Source of the DNA: CAVSRC01 sp963798195
Lineage (GTDB): Bacteria > Pseudomonadota > Alphaproteobacteria > Rhizobiales > Kaistiaceae
Direction: 5' to 3'
Length of the DNA stretch: 64,000 nucleotides
Assembly: GCA_963798195.1 (NCBI GenBank)
Contig: CAWCSF010000001.1
Location: forward strand, 202,262-266,261
Part shown: piece by piece, positions 1 to 8,338 of the stretch
How the letters are laid out: each line of letters opens with the position of its first letter
How positions within the stretch are numbered: the first letter of the stretch is position 1
Program-made: the position numbers and the translations under genes
Notes under the pieces: model-generated
What the model saw: only the letters and a program-made list of their open reading frames with translations
The model's database searches: none
Told to the model about the DNA's origin: nothing

Positions 1-515
1 CCGGCCCCGTGACGGTGCCCGATCCGCCGGGCGCGACGGTGGTTCACGTCGAGACCGCGCGCCAGATGCTGGAGGCGGTCGAGGCGGCGCTCCCCGCCGA
101 TATCGCCATCTTCGCCGCCGCCGTGGCCGACTGGCGCGTCGCCACCGAGGCGAAGGGCAAGATCAAGAAGGACAAGTCGGGCCGGCCGCCACCGGCTCTG
201 GCGCTCACCGAAAATCCGGACATCCTCGCCACCATCGGCCGGCATCACACCCTCCGTCCCAGGCTGGTCGTCGGCTTTGCCGCCGAGACGGACGACCTGC
301 TCGCCAACGCACGGAAGAAACTGGCCGCCAAGGGCGCCGACTGGATTCTCGCCAACGATGTGTCGCCGCAATCCGGCATCATGGGTGGCGCGGAGAACGC
401 GGTGCATCTCGTCAGCGCCGACGGCATCGAGGACTGGCCACGCATGGCCAAGGACGACGTGGCGCGACGACTGGTCGAGCGGATCGCCGAAACACTGAAG
501 CCCACCAGGACGTAA
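1..515 (+). CDS. coaBC: CoaBC, C-terminal part (phosphopantothenate-cysteine ligase domain), cut by window edge
   Basis: This is the 3' end of the bifunctional CoA-synthesis enzyme. The CoaB half joins cysteine to 4'-phosphopantothenate and CoaC decarboxylates the product. Visible CoaB landmarks are the AAVADWRV segment, a lysine-rich KGKIKKDKSG loop, LTENPDIL, VVGFAAET and the ILANDVS stretch, in the order usual for the domain. The frame is open to the left edge, so the start and the whole CoaC half lie outside. dut follows 84 bp downstream on the same strand, a pairing common in alphaproteobacteria. Confidence 0.93.
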   Translation, partial: GPVTVPDPPGATVVHVETARQMLEAVEAALPADIAIFAAAVADWRVATEAKGKIKKDKSGRPPPALALTENPDILATIGRHHTLRPRLVVGFAAETDDLLANARKKLAAKGADWILANDVSPQSGIMGGAENAVHLVSADGIEDWPRMAKDDVARRLVERIAETLKPTRT

Positions 516-599
516 TCCACAGCGCTGTTGCCTTGCCGTCTTGCAGCATGGCCCCAGTCAAGGGAAACCACCGGAGAGCAATTTCGTTCGGAGAGAGCG

Positions 600-1067
600 G
601 TGCCAGGGACCAATTCGAAAATCGGCGTGCGCCTTGTTCGTCTGCCACACGCGGCGGACCTGCCGCTGCCGGCAGCGAAGACAGCCGACTCGGCAGGTCT
701 CGACCTCGCGGCGGCGGTGGAGATGCCGCTGGTCATTCCACCGGGTGGCCGCGCGCTGGTGCCGACCGGCTTCGTCATCGCCCTGCCGCCCGGCCACGAG
801 GGTCAGCTGCGCCCGCGCTCGGGCCTGGCTCTGGAGCACGGGCTGACGGTGCTGAACGCGCCGGCGACGCTCGACGCCGATTATCGCGGCGAAGTGAAGG
901 TGCTGCTCATCAATCATGGCGAAAAGCCCTTCGCCGTGACGCGGGGCATGCGCATCGCGCAGCTTGTCGTCGCCCCGTTCACCACCGTCGCGCTTGTCGA
1001 AGTCGCCGAACTGGACGAGACGGAACGTGGCACGGGCGGCTGGGGTTCGACCGGCATTTCGGGTTAG
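600..1067 (+). CDS. dut: dUTP diphosphatase
   Basis: Trimeric dUTPase that hydrolyses dUTP to dUMP and PPi, keeping uracil out of DNA and feeding dTMP synthesis. Family motifs appear in order: AGLDLAA, RPRSGLAL, the YRGEVKVLLIN motif, GMRIAQLV and the C-terminal GTGGWGSTG arm that closes the active site. I chose the GTG at 600 (155 aa) because GGAGAG lies just upstream and the length fits the family. The frame is open further upstream to a TTG at 528. It probably shares a transcript with coaBC and cysK. Confidence 0.93.
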   Translation: MPGTNSKIGVRLVRLPHAADLPLPAAKTADSAGLDLAAAVEMPLVIPPGGRALVPTGFVIALPPGHEGQLRPRSGLALEHGLTVLNAPATLDADYRGEVKVLLINHGEKPFAVTRGMRIAQLVVAPFTTVALVEVAELDETERGTGGWGSTGISG

Positions 1068-1091
1068 AGTGTTCCGGGAGGAGCACAACAC

Positions 1092-2087
1092 ATGACCAAA
1101 GCCACGACGAAAGCAGCGACCGCAGCCGGGGAAAAGCCGCCGGGCCGGGGGCGCATCTACGATTCGATCACCGACACCATCGGCGACACGCCGCTCGTGC
1201 GGCTTGATCGTATCGCCGCGATGAAGGACGTGCCGGCGCACCTGCTCGCCAAGCTCGAGTTCTTCAATCCCATATCGAGCGTCAAGGATCGCATCGGCGT
1301 CGCCATGATTGACGCGCTGGAGGAATCCGGCCGCATCAGCCCCGGCATCAACACGCTGATCGAGCCGACATCCGGCAACACCGGCATCGCGCTCGCCTTC
1401 GTCGCGGCGGCGCGTGGCTATCGGCTGATCCTCATCATGCCGGAGACCATGTCGGTCGAGCGCCGCAAGATGCTGAAGCTGCTCGGCGCCGAGCTGGTGC
1501 TGACCGAAGGGCCGAAGGGCATGCGCGGCGCCATCCAGCGGGCCGAAGAACTGCTCAAGGAGATTCCCGACTCGGTCATCCCGCAGCAATTCCAGAACCC
1601 GGCGAACCCCGAGATCCATCGCCGCACGACGGCGGAGGAAATCTGGAACGACACCGGCGGCGAGGTCGACGCGTTCGTAGCGGGTATCGGCACCGGCGGC
1701 ACCATCACCGGCGTCGGCCAGGTGCTCAAGCAGCGCCGCCCGGGAATCAGGATCGTCGCGGTGGAGCCCGCGGAGAGCCCGGTCCTCTCCGGCGGACAGG
1801 CAGGGCCGCACAAGATTCAGGGAATCGGCGCCGGGTTCGTGCCCGGCGTCCTCGACACGACCGTCTATGACGAGGTTGTCAAAGTCACCAGTGACGAGGC
1901 CTTCGAGACAGCGCGCCTGTGCGCCCGGGTCGAGGGCATCCCGGTGGGCATTTCCTCCGGTGCGGCGATTGCCGCGGCGGTGAAGGTCGGCCAGCGGCCA
2001 GAGATGAAGGGCAAGAACATCGTCCTCATCATCCCGTCCTTCGCCGAGCGCTACCTTTCCACCGCGCTGTTCGACGGGCTCGACTAG
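1092..2087 (+). CDS. cysK: Cysteine synthase A (O-acetylserine sulfhydrylase)
   Basis: PLP enzyme making cysteine from O-acetylserine and sulfide. The PLP lysine is Lys65 in NPISSVKDRIG. The substrate loop TSGNTGIALA and the phosphate-binding loop GIGTGGTITGVG are both present, and SSGAAIAA near the C-terminus is typical. It has a polar N-terminal extension of about 20 residues (KATTKAATAAGEKPPGRG) before the core, giving 331 aa. GGGAGGAG stands before the ATG. It lies 24 bp after dut on the same strand. Confidence 0.93.
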   Translation: MTKATTKAATAAGEKPPGRGRIYDSITDTIGDTPLVRLDRIAAMKDVPAHLLAKLEFFNPISSVKDRIGVAMIDALEESGRISPGINTLIEPTSGNTGIALAFVAAARGYRLILIMPETMSVERRKMLKLLGAELVLTEGPKGMRGAIQRAEELLKEIPDSVIPQQFQNPANPEIHRRTTAEEIWNDTGGEVDAFVAGIGTGGTITGVGQVLKQRRPGIRIVAVEPAESPVLSGGQAGPHKIQGIGAGFVPGVLDTTVYDEVVKVTSDEAFETARLCARVEGIPVGISSGAAIAAAVKVGQRPEMKGKNIVLIIPSFAERYLSTALFDGLD

Positions 2088-2181
2088 GGCAGCGCCTCTC
2101 CCATCACGATCGCGTGAGCCAATTGCGGATCAGCCGACCCGCGCAGAGATTCGGCGCGGTTCAACCGGGGAGGGCATCAGC

Positions 2182-2586
2182 ATGAGTGCAGTCGCGGTCA
2201 GCTGGCTGGCGGTCATTGTCGCCGCCATCGTCAGGTTCGCCATCGGCGCGGGGTGGTACACGGCGCTGTTCGGCAAGCGGTGGCGTCAGCTTCAGGGCAT
2301 TCCCGAAGGCGGTTCGACGGCCGGCATGGGGCAGGCGATGGCCGCCGGCTTCATCGGCGATCTGGTCATGTCCTATGTGCTGGCCCGTTTCGTCGGCCAC
2401 TACGGCGCCGTCACCATCATGGACGGTCTGCTCGTCGGCTTCCTCGCATGGCTCGGCTTCGTTGCCACCATCATGCTCGGCTCGATCTTCTACGAGAAGA
2501 AGCCGGGGGAACTGATCGCCATCAACGCAGGCTACCAGCTCGTCACGATCCTGGTGATGGGTGCGATCCTCGCGGCCTGGCACTAG
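2182..2586 (+). CDS. DUF1761 family membrane protein
   Basis: Small integral membrane protein of 134 aa with about four hydrophobic helices (residues about 5-25, 50-70, 80-105 and 115-132). The opening, with tryptophan and glycine in AIGAGWYTALFGKRW, is characteristic of DUF1761. The function of the family is unknown. The ATG follows GGGAGGGCATC. Its last bases overlap the end of the convergent transglutaminase gene. Confidence 0.8.
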   Translation: MSAVAVSWLAVIVAAIVRFAIGAGWYTALFGKRWRQLQGIPEGGSTAGMGQAMAAGFIGDLVMSYVLARFVGHYGAVTIMDGLLVGFLAWLGFVATIMLGSIFYEKKPGELIAINAGYQLVTILVMGAILAAWH

Positions 2587-3398
2587 ACCGCGGCAACGAC
2601 CTCGTCGGTCCACACGCGGAACCCGACGAGGTCCGTCATTCCGAACGAATTGCTGATCGCGACGTCCGAGGCGTCGCGCCCGGTCGCCATCAGCACGCGG
2701 CCGATGCGCGGCTTGACGTGCCGTGCATCGAACGTGCGCCACTGCCCACCGAGCCAGGCCTCGAACCACGCCGAGAAATCCATCGGCGTCGGATCGTAGG
2801 GCACGCCGATATCGCCGAGATAGCCGGTGACGTAGCGCGCCGGGATGCCCATGCAGCGGCAGAAGGTCAGGGCGAGATGCGCGAAGTCGCGGCAGACTCC
2901 GGTGCGCTCCTGGAAAGCGTCGGCGGCGGTGCGCGTCGCGCGCGCATGCTCGTAGCCGAAAGCGATATGGTCGTGGACGTATTCGCAGATCGCCTGCACA
3001 CGTGGCCAGCCCTCGGGCGTGTTGCCGAAAAGCTGCCAGGCGAGTTCGCTCATCCGGTCGGTTTCGCAGTAGCGGCTGCCGAGAAGGAAGACGAGAACCT
3101 CCGCTGGCAGATCGGGAATCGGATGCTGGATCGCGTCGGGCACGACCGGGTCCGGCAAGCCGGAATCGTGGATGATCGTGTCGGCGGTGAAGGTCGTGCG
3201 CCCCGGCGGGATGACCACGCGCGAGCAGATGTTGCCGAAGGTGTCGCGGTAGCTGGTGATGGGGATCGGCGGATCGGCGGTGATCGTGTCGGGTTTCGCG
3301 AGATCCCGAGCCCGTGACGGGTGCACGTTGAGCGTCAATAACATCGGCGTCGCCTGCGTGCAGGCGTAGGCGATTTCGAAGCCGATCCGGATATCCAT
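2583..3398 (-). CDS. Transglutaminase-like cysteine peptidase family protein, catalytic His apparently replaced
   Basis: A 271 aa cytosolic protein of the bacterial transglutaminase-like superfamily, with an N-terminal beta domain and a core with the nucleophile Cys169 in RTGVCRDFAHLAL. The stretch after it (GIPARYVTGYLGD, then WFEAWLGGQWRTFDARH) is typical. In this subfamily I would expect a histidine just before AWFEA (DFHAW); here it reads DFSAW, so the catalytic His position is Ser209. This protein may be catalytically altered or inactive. The start ATG at 3398 is the one matching the family's N-terminus (MDIRIGFEI). Confidence 0.85.
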   Translation of the reverse strand: MDIRIGFEIAYACTQATPMLLTLNVHPSRARDLAKPDTITADPPIPITSYRDTFGNICSRVVIPPGRTTFTADTIIHDSGLPDPVVPDAIQHPIPDLPAEVLVFLLGSRYCETDRMSELAWQLFGNTPEGWPRVQAICEYVHDHIAFGYEHARATRTAADAFQERTGVCRDFAHLALTFCRCMGIPARYVTGYLGDIGVPYDPTPMDFSAWFEAWLGGQWRTFDARHVKPRIGRVLMATGRDASDVAISNSFGMTDLVGFRVWTDEVVAAV

Positions 3399-3559
3399 GC
3401 ACTGTGCCTTGCGGCGTCGGGACTGACTGGCCGCTCGCTGTCCTGTTCGCACAATGCAAGAACAGTGCCCGTTCGCAACCAACCAACGCACGCGCGCCGC
3501 CTGCGGTTCCGCGCCCCGCCCGCCTCGTCAACGCGCCGCGCCGCGCCTACACTGACGCC

Positions 3560-4339
3560 ATGGCCTTCACCGACGAGGAAATCGAACGCTACGCCCGCCA
3601 TCTCGTGCTTGCCGAGGTCGGCGGTCCGGGCCAGCAGAAGCTGAAGCGCGCCCGCGTGCTGGTGGTGGGCGCTGGGGGGCTTGGCGCGCCGCTCATCCAG
3701 TATCTCGCCGCCGCCGGCGTCGGCACGATCGGCATCGTCGATGACGATGTCGTCAGCCTGTCCAACCTCCAGCGCCAGGTGATCCACGATACCGCCGCCA
3801 TCGGCCGGCCGAAGGTGGAGAGCGCCCGCGACTTCGTCACCCGCGTCAATCCGAACGTCGGGTCGTGGCGACACGCCGAGCGCCTGACCGAAGCGAATGC
3901 CGGCACGCTGATCGCCGACTACGACGTCGTCGCCGATGGCTCCGACAATTTCGACACGCGCTACGCCGTCTCCGACGCGTGCTTCCATGCCGGGAAGACG
4001 CTGGTCACCGCCGCGGTCGGCCGCTTCGATGGTTCGCTGACGACGCTGAAGCCGCATCTCAGCGCCGCCGACGGCAATCCCAACCCGACCTATCGTTGCC
4101 TGTTTCCCGAGGCGCCGCCGGAGGGGCTGCTCCCGACATGCGCCGAAGCCGGCATCCTCGGCGCGCTCACCGGCGTCATCGGTTCGTTGCAGGCGCTCGA
4201 GGTCATCCGCGAGATCGTCGGGCTCGATGGCGGGCTCGTCGGCAAGCTGCTGCTCTACGACGCGCGCGGGCCGCGCTTCGAGACGATTGCCTATGCCTGG
4301 AATCCGGCAAACCCGCTGAACGGTCGTCCCGGCACGTAG
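3560..4339 (+). CDS. moeB: ThiF/MoeB-family adenylyltransferase (E1-like)
   Basis: E1-like enzyme of 259 aa that adenylates the C-terminal Gly-Gly of a sulfur-carrier protein (MoaD or ThiS). The nucleotide loop VVGAGGLGAP (36-45) and the DDDVVSLSNLQRQ motif are clear, and there is no C-terminal rhodanese domain. The zinc site seems degraded: the usual CxxC reads TYRC, and the C-terminal Cys pair is absent. The ATG at 3560 gives the normal MoeB N-terminus (DEEIERYARHLVL). MoeB and ThiF cannot be told apart with certainty from sequence alone. Confidence 0.85.
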   Translation: MAFTDEEIERYARHLVLAEVGGPGQQKLKRARVLVVGAGGLGAPLIQYLAAAGVGTIGIVDDDVVSLSNLQRQVIHDTAAIGRPKVESARDFVTRVNPNVGSWRHAERLTEANAGTLIADYDVVADGSDNFDTRYAVSDACFHAGKTLVTAAVGRFDGSLTTLKPHLSAADGNPNPTYRCLFPEAPPEGLLPTCAEAGILGALTGVIGSLQALEVIREIVGLDGGLVGKLLLYDARGPRFETIAYAWNPANPLNGRPGT

Positions 4340-4459
4340 CCGCGCCTTGCACGCTGCGCTCTGTGAAGTGAGCAGGCTGGTGGCCAAGGCAAAGGCACTC
4401 TTCCTACGCGCCGTTGAGGGGTCCTTAACCCTGTTTCGGCAAGGTTCCGCTTCTACGGG

Positions 4460-5056
4460 ATGTGTTGCGTGGGGTTAGCGAAATGCGCTTTTGGGGTGCG
4501 CCGATTTTTCAGGCCGGAACCTTGGGATTCGTGGGCGCGGCTGGCCGCTGTTTGCGGTCTTGGCCTGCTCATCGCCGCGAGCGGCCAGGGCGTTGCCGTG
4601 GCGCAGCTTCAGTCCGGCACGGTCGGCAAGAGCGGCCTCCAGGTGCCGCGCTTCGTCAGCCTCAAGGCCGGCCGCGTCAACGTGCGCGTCGGGCCGGGCG
4701 AGGATTACAAGATCGCCTGGGTGTTCACGCGGACGGGCCTGCCGATCGAAGTGATCCAGGAATACGACACGTGGCGCCGCATCCGCGATTCCGATGGCGC
4801 CGTCGGCTGGGTGTTCAACAGCCTGCTCTCCGGCAAGCGCACCGCTGTCATCGCGCCGTGGGCAGCCGGCGAGCCGAAACCGCTGCGTGGTTCCGCCGGC
4901 GCTGCCGCGGCGATCACGGCCTACCTCGAACCGGGCGTCATGGGCACGGTTGACCGCTGCCGTGGCGGCTGGTGCAAGATTTCCGGCGATGGCTTCAACG
5001 GCTGGATCCAGCAGGATCAGCTCTGGGGCGTCTATCCCAACGAGGAAATCGACTAG
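4460..5056 (+). CDS. SH3-domain protein, exported or membrane-anchored
   Basis: A 198 aa protein with a hydrophobic segment at about 25-48 (signal peptide or anchor) followed by two bacterial SH3-like repeats (about 66-125 and 140-195). Typical SH3b features are GRVNVRVGPGEDYKIAW, WRRIRDSDGAVGWVF and WCKISGDGFNGWI. Such proteins bind cell-wall peptides or act in envelope maintenance; the specific role here is unknown. The start is not certain because no clear Shine-Dalgarno precedes the ATG at 4460. Confidence 0.78.
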   Translation: MCCVGLAKCAFGVRRFFRPEPWDSWARLAAVCGLGLLIAASGQGVAVAQLQSGTVGKSGLQVPRFVSLKAGRVNVRVGPGEDYKIAWVFTRTGLPIEVIQEYDTWRRIRDSDGAVGWVFNSLLSGKRTAVIAPWAAGEPKPLRGSAGAAAAITAYLEPGVMGTVDRCRGGWCKISGDGFNGWIQQDQLWGVYPNEEID

Positions 5057-5101
5057 CCGCCTCTTCGCCTGCGTCCATCGCTGCGGCTAGATTGGCTGCC
5101 G

Positions 5102-5377
5102 ATGATCTACTGCATCGGCCTCACCGTCCGTTACGAAGCTGCCCTTGCCGGGCCGACCGCGCCGATGAAGCGGGGCGGTGACGAGAGCTACGGCGGCGGC
5201 TGGGTCTGGGCAACGCCGGACGAGGCGCGCCAATTCATCGCCATGAACGGGCTGACCGCGACCCATTCGGTCTATGGCGTGCGCGCCGACTGGGCGCGCG
5301 ATACGCGCGAAATTCCGGACAAGCCGCATCGTTTCCTGGCGCGCGACGCCGAGGTCGTTCGTCTCACCGATGGTTGA
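5102..5377 (+). CDS. Conserved hypothetical protein, 91 aa
   Basis: A small soluble protein with GGGWVWATPDEARQF and VRADWARDTREI segments. I do not recognise a named domain. It starts 45 bp after the SH3 gene on the same strand and is followed immediately by a strong hairpin, so it probably ends that transcript. The residue composition resembles a real coding sequence. Confidence 0.6.
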   Translation: MIYCIGLTVRYEAALAGPTAPMKRGGDESYGGGWVWATPDEARQFIAMNGLTATHSVYGVRADWARDTREIPDKPHRFLARDAEVVRLTDG

Positions 5378-5383
5378 GTATGA

Positions 5384-5411
5384 CCCGGCGCGCCTTTGTC
5401 GGCGCGCCGGG
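5384..5411 (+). terminator. Strong GC hairpin, likely terminator
   Basis: Perfect 11-bp inverted repeat (CCCGGCGCGCC / GGCGCGCCGGG) with a 6-nt loop (TTTGTC), 7 bp after the stop of the preceding gene. The following run (TCTATT) is only weakly T-rich. Confidence 0.6.
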
Positions 5412-5820
5412 TCTATTGCCCAGGCGCCACCGGTCGGCGCCTATGCGGCGCCGTCGCCGGCACAACCGACAGCAAGGTATTGGGCCCTGAAAAAGAGCCC
5501 CCAGCCCTCCCAAGGAACCAGACTGCAGCTGCTGCGCACTGGGAAATTATCTTCGGCACGGCCGCGCAAAAGCGCGCGCCGGCCGGGCCAGGTCGGGCGG
5601 TCACCACAAAAAAAGGATTTGTTAAGGATAGTCGCGGCTGTGAGCCAATTCCGGGTTTGCGCGATCCACTGGGGGCGCAGGCCGGCGATCTGACACTGAA
5701 AAACGCAACACAACTCAACATAATCGGACCCGGACAAGGCCCGCCGCGGGCGAACTCAAGTCCGGATCGCGCGTATTGTCAATGGCTTGGGCGAAAGGGC
5801 CCCCGGCGCGGCTTTGCCGC
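5412..5820. other. Intergenic stretch without a recognised gene
   Basis: About 400 bp between the hairpin and the 3' end of irr. It holds a GGCGCC-TATGC-GGCGCC hairpin near 5437, a GGGC/GCCC pair around an A-run near 5485 and an A7 tract near 5609. I looked for tmRNA, 6S, SRP and RNase P signatures and saw none. A small RNA is possible but unsupported. Confidence 0.4.
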
Positions 5821-6264
5821 TTAGTCGATCCGGCGCAGCCGCACCACCACGTCCACCCGGCTGATTTCGTAGCCCGGCGGCGGTTCCGGCAGCCGACCCA
5901 CGCCCATCTGGCCGGGGGGGATGTCGAGCACCTCGTTGTCGTCCTCGACAAAGAAATGGTGGTGGTCGGAGGTGTTCGTGTCGAAATAGGTCTTCGACCC
6001 GTCGACCGCGACTTCCCGCAACAGGCCTGCGCCGGTGAACTGGTGCAGCGTGTTGTAGATCGTCGCCAGCGAAACCGGCACGCGCTTCATCAGCGCTTCT
6101 TCGTGCAGGTTTTCGGCGCAGAGGTGGCGATTGCCCCGGGCGAACAAAAGCTCCGCCAAGGCGAGACGTTGGCGGGTCGGGCGTAGCCCGGCGGTACGAA
6201 GCATCGCCCGGATTTTCGGACGACTCATCGCTTCGTCGTGATGACTGTGCTCGTGGCGATCCAT
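5821..6264 (-). CDS. irr: Irr, haem/iron-responsive Fur-family regulator
   Basis: A 147 aa transcription factor of the Fur superfamily. In rhizobia Irr represses iron-using and haem-synthesis genes when iron is low. It has the winged-helix DNA-binding part (LRPTRQRLALAELLF, VSLATIYNTLHQF) and the HHH motif at 101-103 (SDHHHFFVED), the haem-binding site described for Irr. The N-terminus is His-rich (DRHEHSHHDE), and I do not see a Cys-Pro haem regulatory motif. The ATG at 6264 has GGATGGA just upstream. It is divergent from fabA, the arrangement seen across Hyphomicrobiales. Confidence 0.92.
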   Translation of the reverse strand: MDRHEHSHHDEAMSRPKIRAMLRTAGLRPTRQRLALAELLFARGNRHLCAENLHEEALMKRVPVSLATIYNTLHQFTGAGLLREVAVDGSKTYFDTNTSDHHHFFVEDDNEVLDIPPGQMGVGRLPEPPPGYEISRVDVVVRLRRID

Positions 6265-6479
6265 GGTTCCATCCAGCGGTCCGCGGTTCAAGGCCGCGCG
6301 CTTACGCGAGGGAATATATGGGCCGGCTGCCGTAGGTGCAACGCGGTATGCCGCCGCGCTTACACAGAGGCCGGTCCGGGGCTTGTGGCGACCCGCCGGA
6401 TGCTATGTTAAGAGGGCGCTTACCTCACCGGCCGGGCCAGGCAGGCGGGGAACTGTGCGGCCAATCAGACGGACGAGCC

Positions 6480-7031
6480 ATGACCTCTGCCATGCCTGAA
6501 ACCCGGGACGAGCGCCCGTCGCAGTTCGGTTACGAGGAATTGCTGGCCTGCGGCCGGGGCGAATTGTTCGGTCCCGGCAACGCCCAGTTGCCTCTGCCGC
6601 CCATGCTGATGTTCGACCGCATCACGTCGATCAGCGAAGACGGCGGTGAGCACGGCAAGGGCCAAATACGCGCCGAACTGGATGTGAAGCCGGACCTCTG
6701 GTTCTTCGGCTGCCACTTCAAGGGTGACCCGGTGATGCCGGGCTGTCTCGGCCTCGATGCGCTGTGGCAGATGCTGGGCTTCTTTCTGGGGTGGCTCGGT
6801 CAGCCGGGGCGGGGGCGCGCCCTGTCGTTGGGCGAGTTGAAGTTCTCCGGCATGGTCCTGCCGACCGCGCGCCTCGTCGAGTACGGCGTCGAAGTGAAAC
6901 GCGTGCTTCGCTCGCGGCTCGTGCTCGGTGTCGCCGACGGGTGGCTGAAAGTCGATGGCACCACCATCTACAGCGCCAAGGACCTCAGGGTGGGTCTGTT
7001 CCAGGGCGAGGCGCAGCCGGCGACCGGCTAG
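6480..7031 (+). CDS. fabA: 3-hydroxydecanoyl-ACP dehydratase/isomerase FabA
   Basis: Makes trans-2-decenoyl-ACP and isomerises it to cis-3, the branch point of anaerobic unsaturated fatty acid synthesis. It is 183 aa. Catalytic residues are visible as His79 (WFFGCHFKGDPVMPG) and Asp93 (CLGLDALWQ). The stop is 69 bp before fabB, with fabI next, so the three enzymes probably form one operon running away from irr. An internal ATG 12 bp downstream is an alternative start. Confidence 0.95.
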   Translation: MTSAMPETRDERPSQFGYEELLACGRGELFGPGNAQLPLPPMLMFDRITSISEDGGEHGKGQIRAELDVKPDLWFFGCHFKGDPVMPGCLGLDALWQMLGFFLGWLGQPGRGRALSLGELKFSGMVLPTARLVEYGVEVKRVLRSRLVLGVADGWLKVDGTTIYSAKDLRVGLFQGEAQPATG

Positions 7032-7100
7032 GTGCGGCCGGGCCGCTTGGGGCGTTTTGCGGCCGGCGCTGTCTGATCAGATGATTTGGGGAAGAGCGAT

Positions 7101-8318
7101 ATGAGACGTGTCGTTGTCACCGGGATGGGCATCGTTTCCTCGATTGGGGATTCGACGCAGCAGGTGCTCGCCAGCCTGCGCGAGGCGAAGTCCGGGATCT
7201 CGGCCGCCGAGGAATACGCAAAGCTCGGCTTCCGCTGCCATGTCTATGGCGCGCCGACCCTCGATCCGTCCGAGATGCTCGATCGCCGCGCATTGCGTTT
7301 CCACGGTCGTGGCACCGCCTGGAACCATGTCGCCATGGATCAGGCGATCCAGGATTCCGGCCTTGAGCAGGGCGATATCTCGAACGAGCGCACCGGTATG
7401 ATCATGGGCTCGGGTGGCCCATCGACCCGCGCCATCGTCGAGGCGGTCGACACCGCCCGCCAGAAGGGGCCGAAACGCGTCGGGCCCTTCGTCGTGCCCA
7501 AGGCGATGTCGTCGACCGCGTCGGCGACGCTCTCCACCTGGTTCAAGATCAAGGGGCTCAGCTACTCGATCTCCTCCGCCTGCTCGACCTCGTCGCATTG
7601 CATCGGCAATGGCGCCGAGATGATCCAGATGGGCAAGCAGGACATCATCTTCGCCGGCGGCTGCGAGGATCTCGACTGGACCATGTCGGTCATGTTCGAC
7701 GGCATGGGCGCGCTTTCGAGCGACTTCAACGACCGCCCGGCCGTCGCGTCTCGCGCCTATGACAAGGCGCGCGATGGCTTCGTCATCGCCGGCGGCGCCG
7801 GTGTCGTCGTGCTCGAGGAACTGGAGCACGCCAAGGCGCGCGGCGCGCGCATCTACGGCGAACTCGTCGGCTACGGCGCCACGTCGGACGGTTACGACAT
7901 GGTGCAGCCATCCGGCGAAGGCGCGGTACGCTGCATGAAGCTGGCGCTCTCGACGGTGGGCGAGAAGGTCGACTACATCAATCCGCACGCCACCTCGACG
8001 CCGATCGGCGATCTCCGCGAGATCGAGGCGATTCGCGAAGTGTTCGGCAGCAAGTGCCCGCCGATCTCGGCGACGAAGTCGCTCACCGGCCATTCGCTCG
8101 GCGCCACCGGCGTGCAGGAGGCGATCTACGCACTGCTGATGATGAAGAACGGCTTCATCCCCGAGTCCGCCCATATCGACGAACTCGACCCCGATTTTGC
8201 CGACATGCCGATCGTGCGCGAGCGGGTGGACAACGTCGAGGTGAACACCGTCCTGTCGAATTCCTTCGGCTTCGGCGGCGCCAACGCGACGCTGGTCTTC
8301 CAGCGCTACAACGGCTGA
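7101..8318 (+). CDS. fabB: 3-oxoacyl-ACP synthase I FabB
   Basis: Elongating condensing enzyme that extends the cis-3-decenoyl-ACP made by FabA. It is 405 aa, and the catalytic triad is complete: Cys161 (SSACSTSSH), His296 (NPHATSTP) and His331 (TGHSLGATG), with Lys326. The ATG at 7101 follows GGGGAAG. It is the second gene of the fabABI block. Confidence 0.95.
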   Translation: MRRVVVTGMGIVSSIGDSTQQVLASLREAKSGISAAEEYAKLGFRCHVYGAPTLDPSEMLDRRALRFHGRGTAWNHVAMDQAIQDSGLEQGDISNERTGMIMGSGGPSTRAIVEAVDTARQKGPKRVGPFVVPKAMSSTASATLSTWFKIKGLSYSISSACSTSSHCIGNGAEMIQMGKQDIIFAGGCEDLDWTMSVMFDGMGALSSDFNDRPAVASRAYDKARDGFVIAGGAGVVVLEELEHAKARGARIYGELVGYGATSDGYDMVQPSGEGAVRCMKLALSTVGEKVDYINPHATSTPIGDLREIEAIREVFGSKCPPISATKSLTGHSLGATGVQEAIYALLMMKNGFIPESAHIDELDPDFADMPIVRERVDNVEVNTVLSNSFGFGGANATLVFQRYNG

Positions 8319-8338
8319 CGCCGACGGGGGGAGGGGGG

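Noticed and set aside
5412..5820. Small RNA (tmRNA, 6S, RNase P or SRP RNA)
   Set aside because: Two hairpins are present, but no tag-peptide, SRP tetraloop or RNase P core sequence was found.
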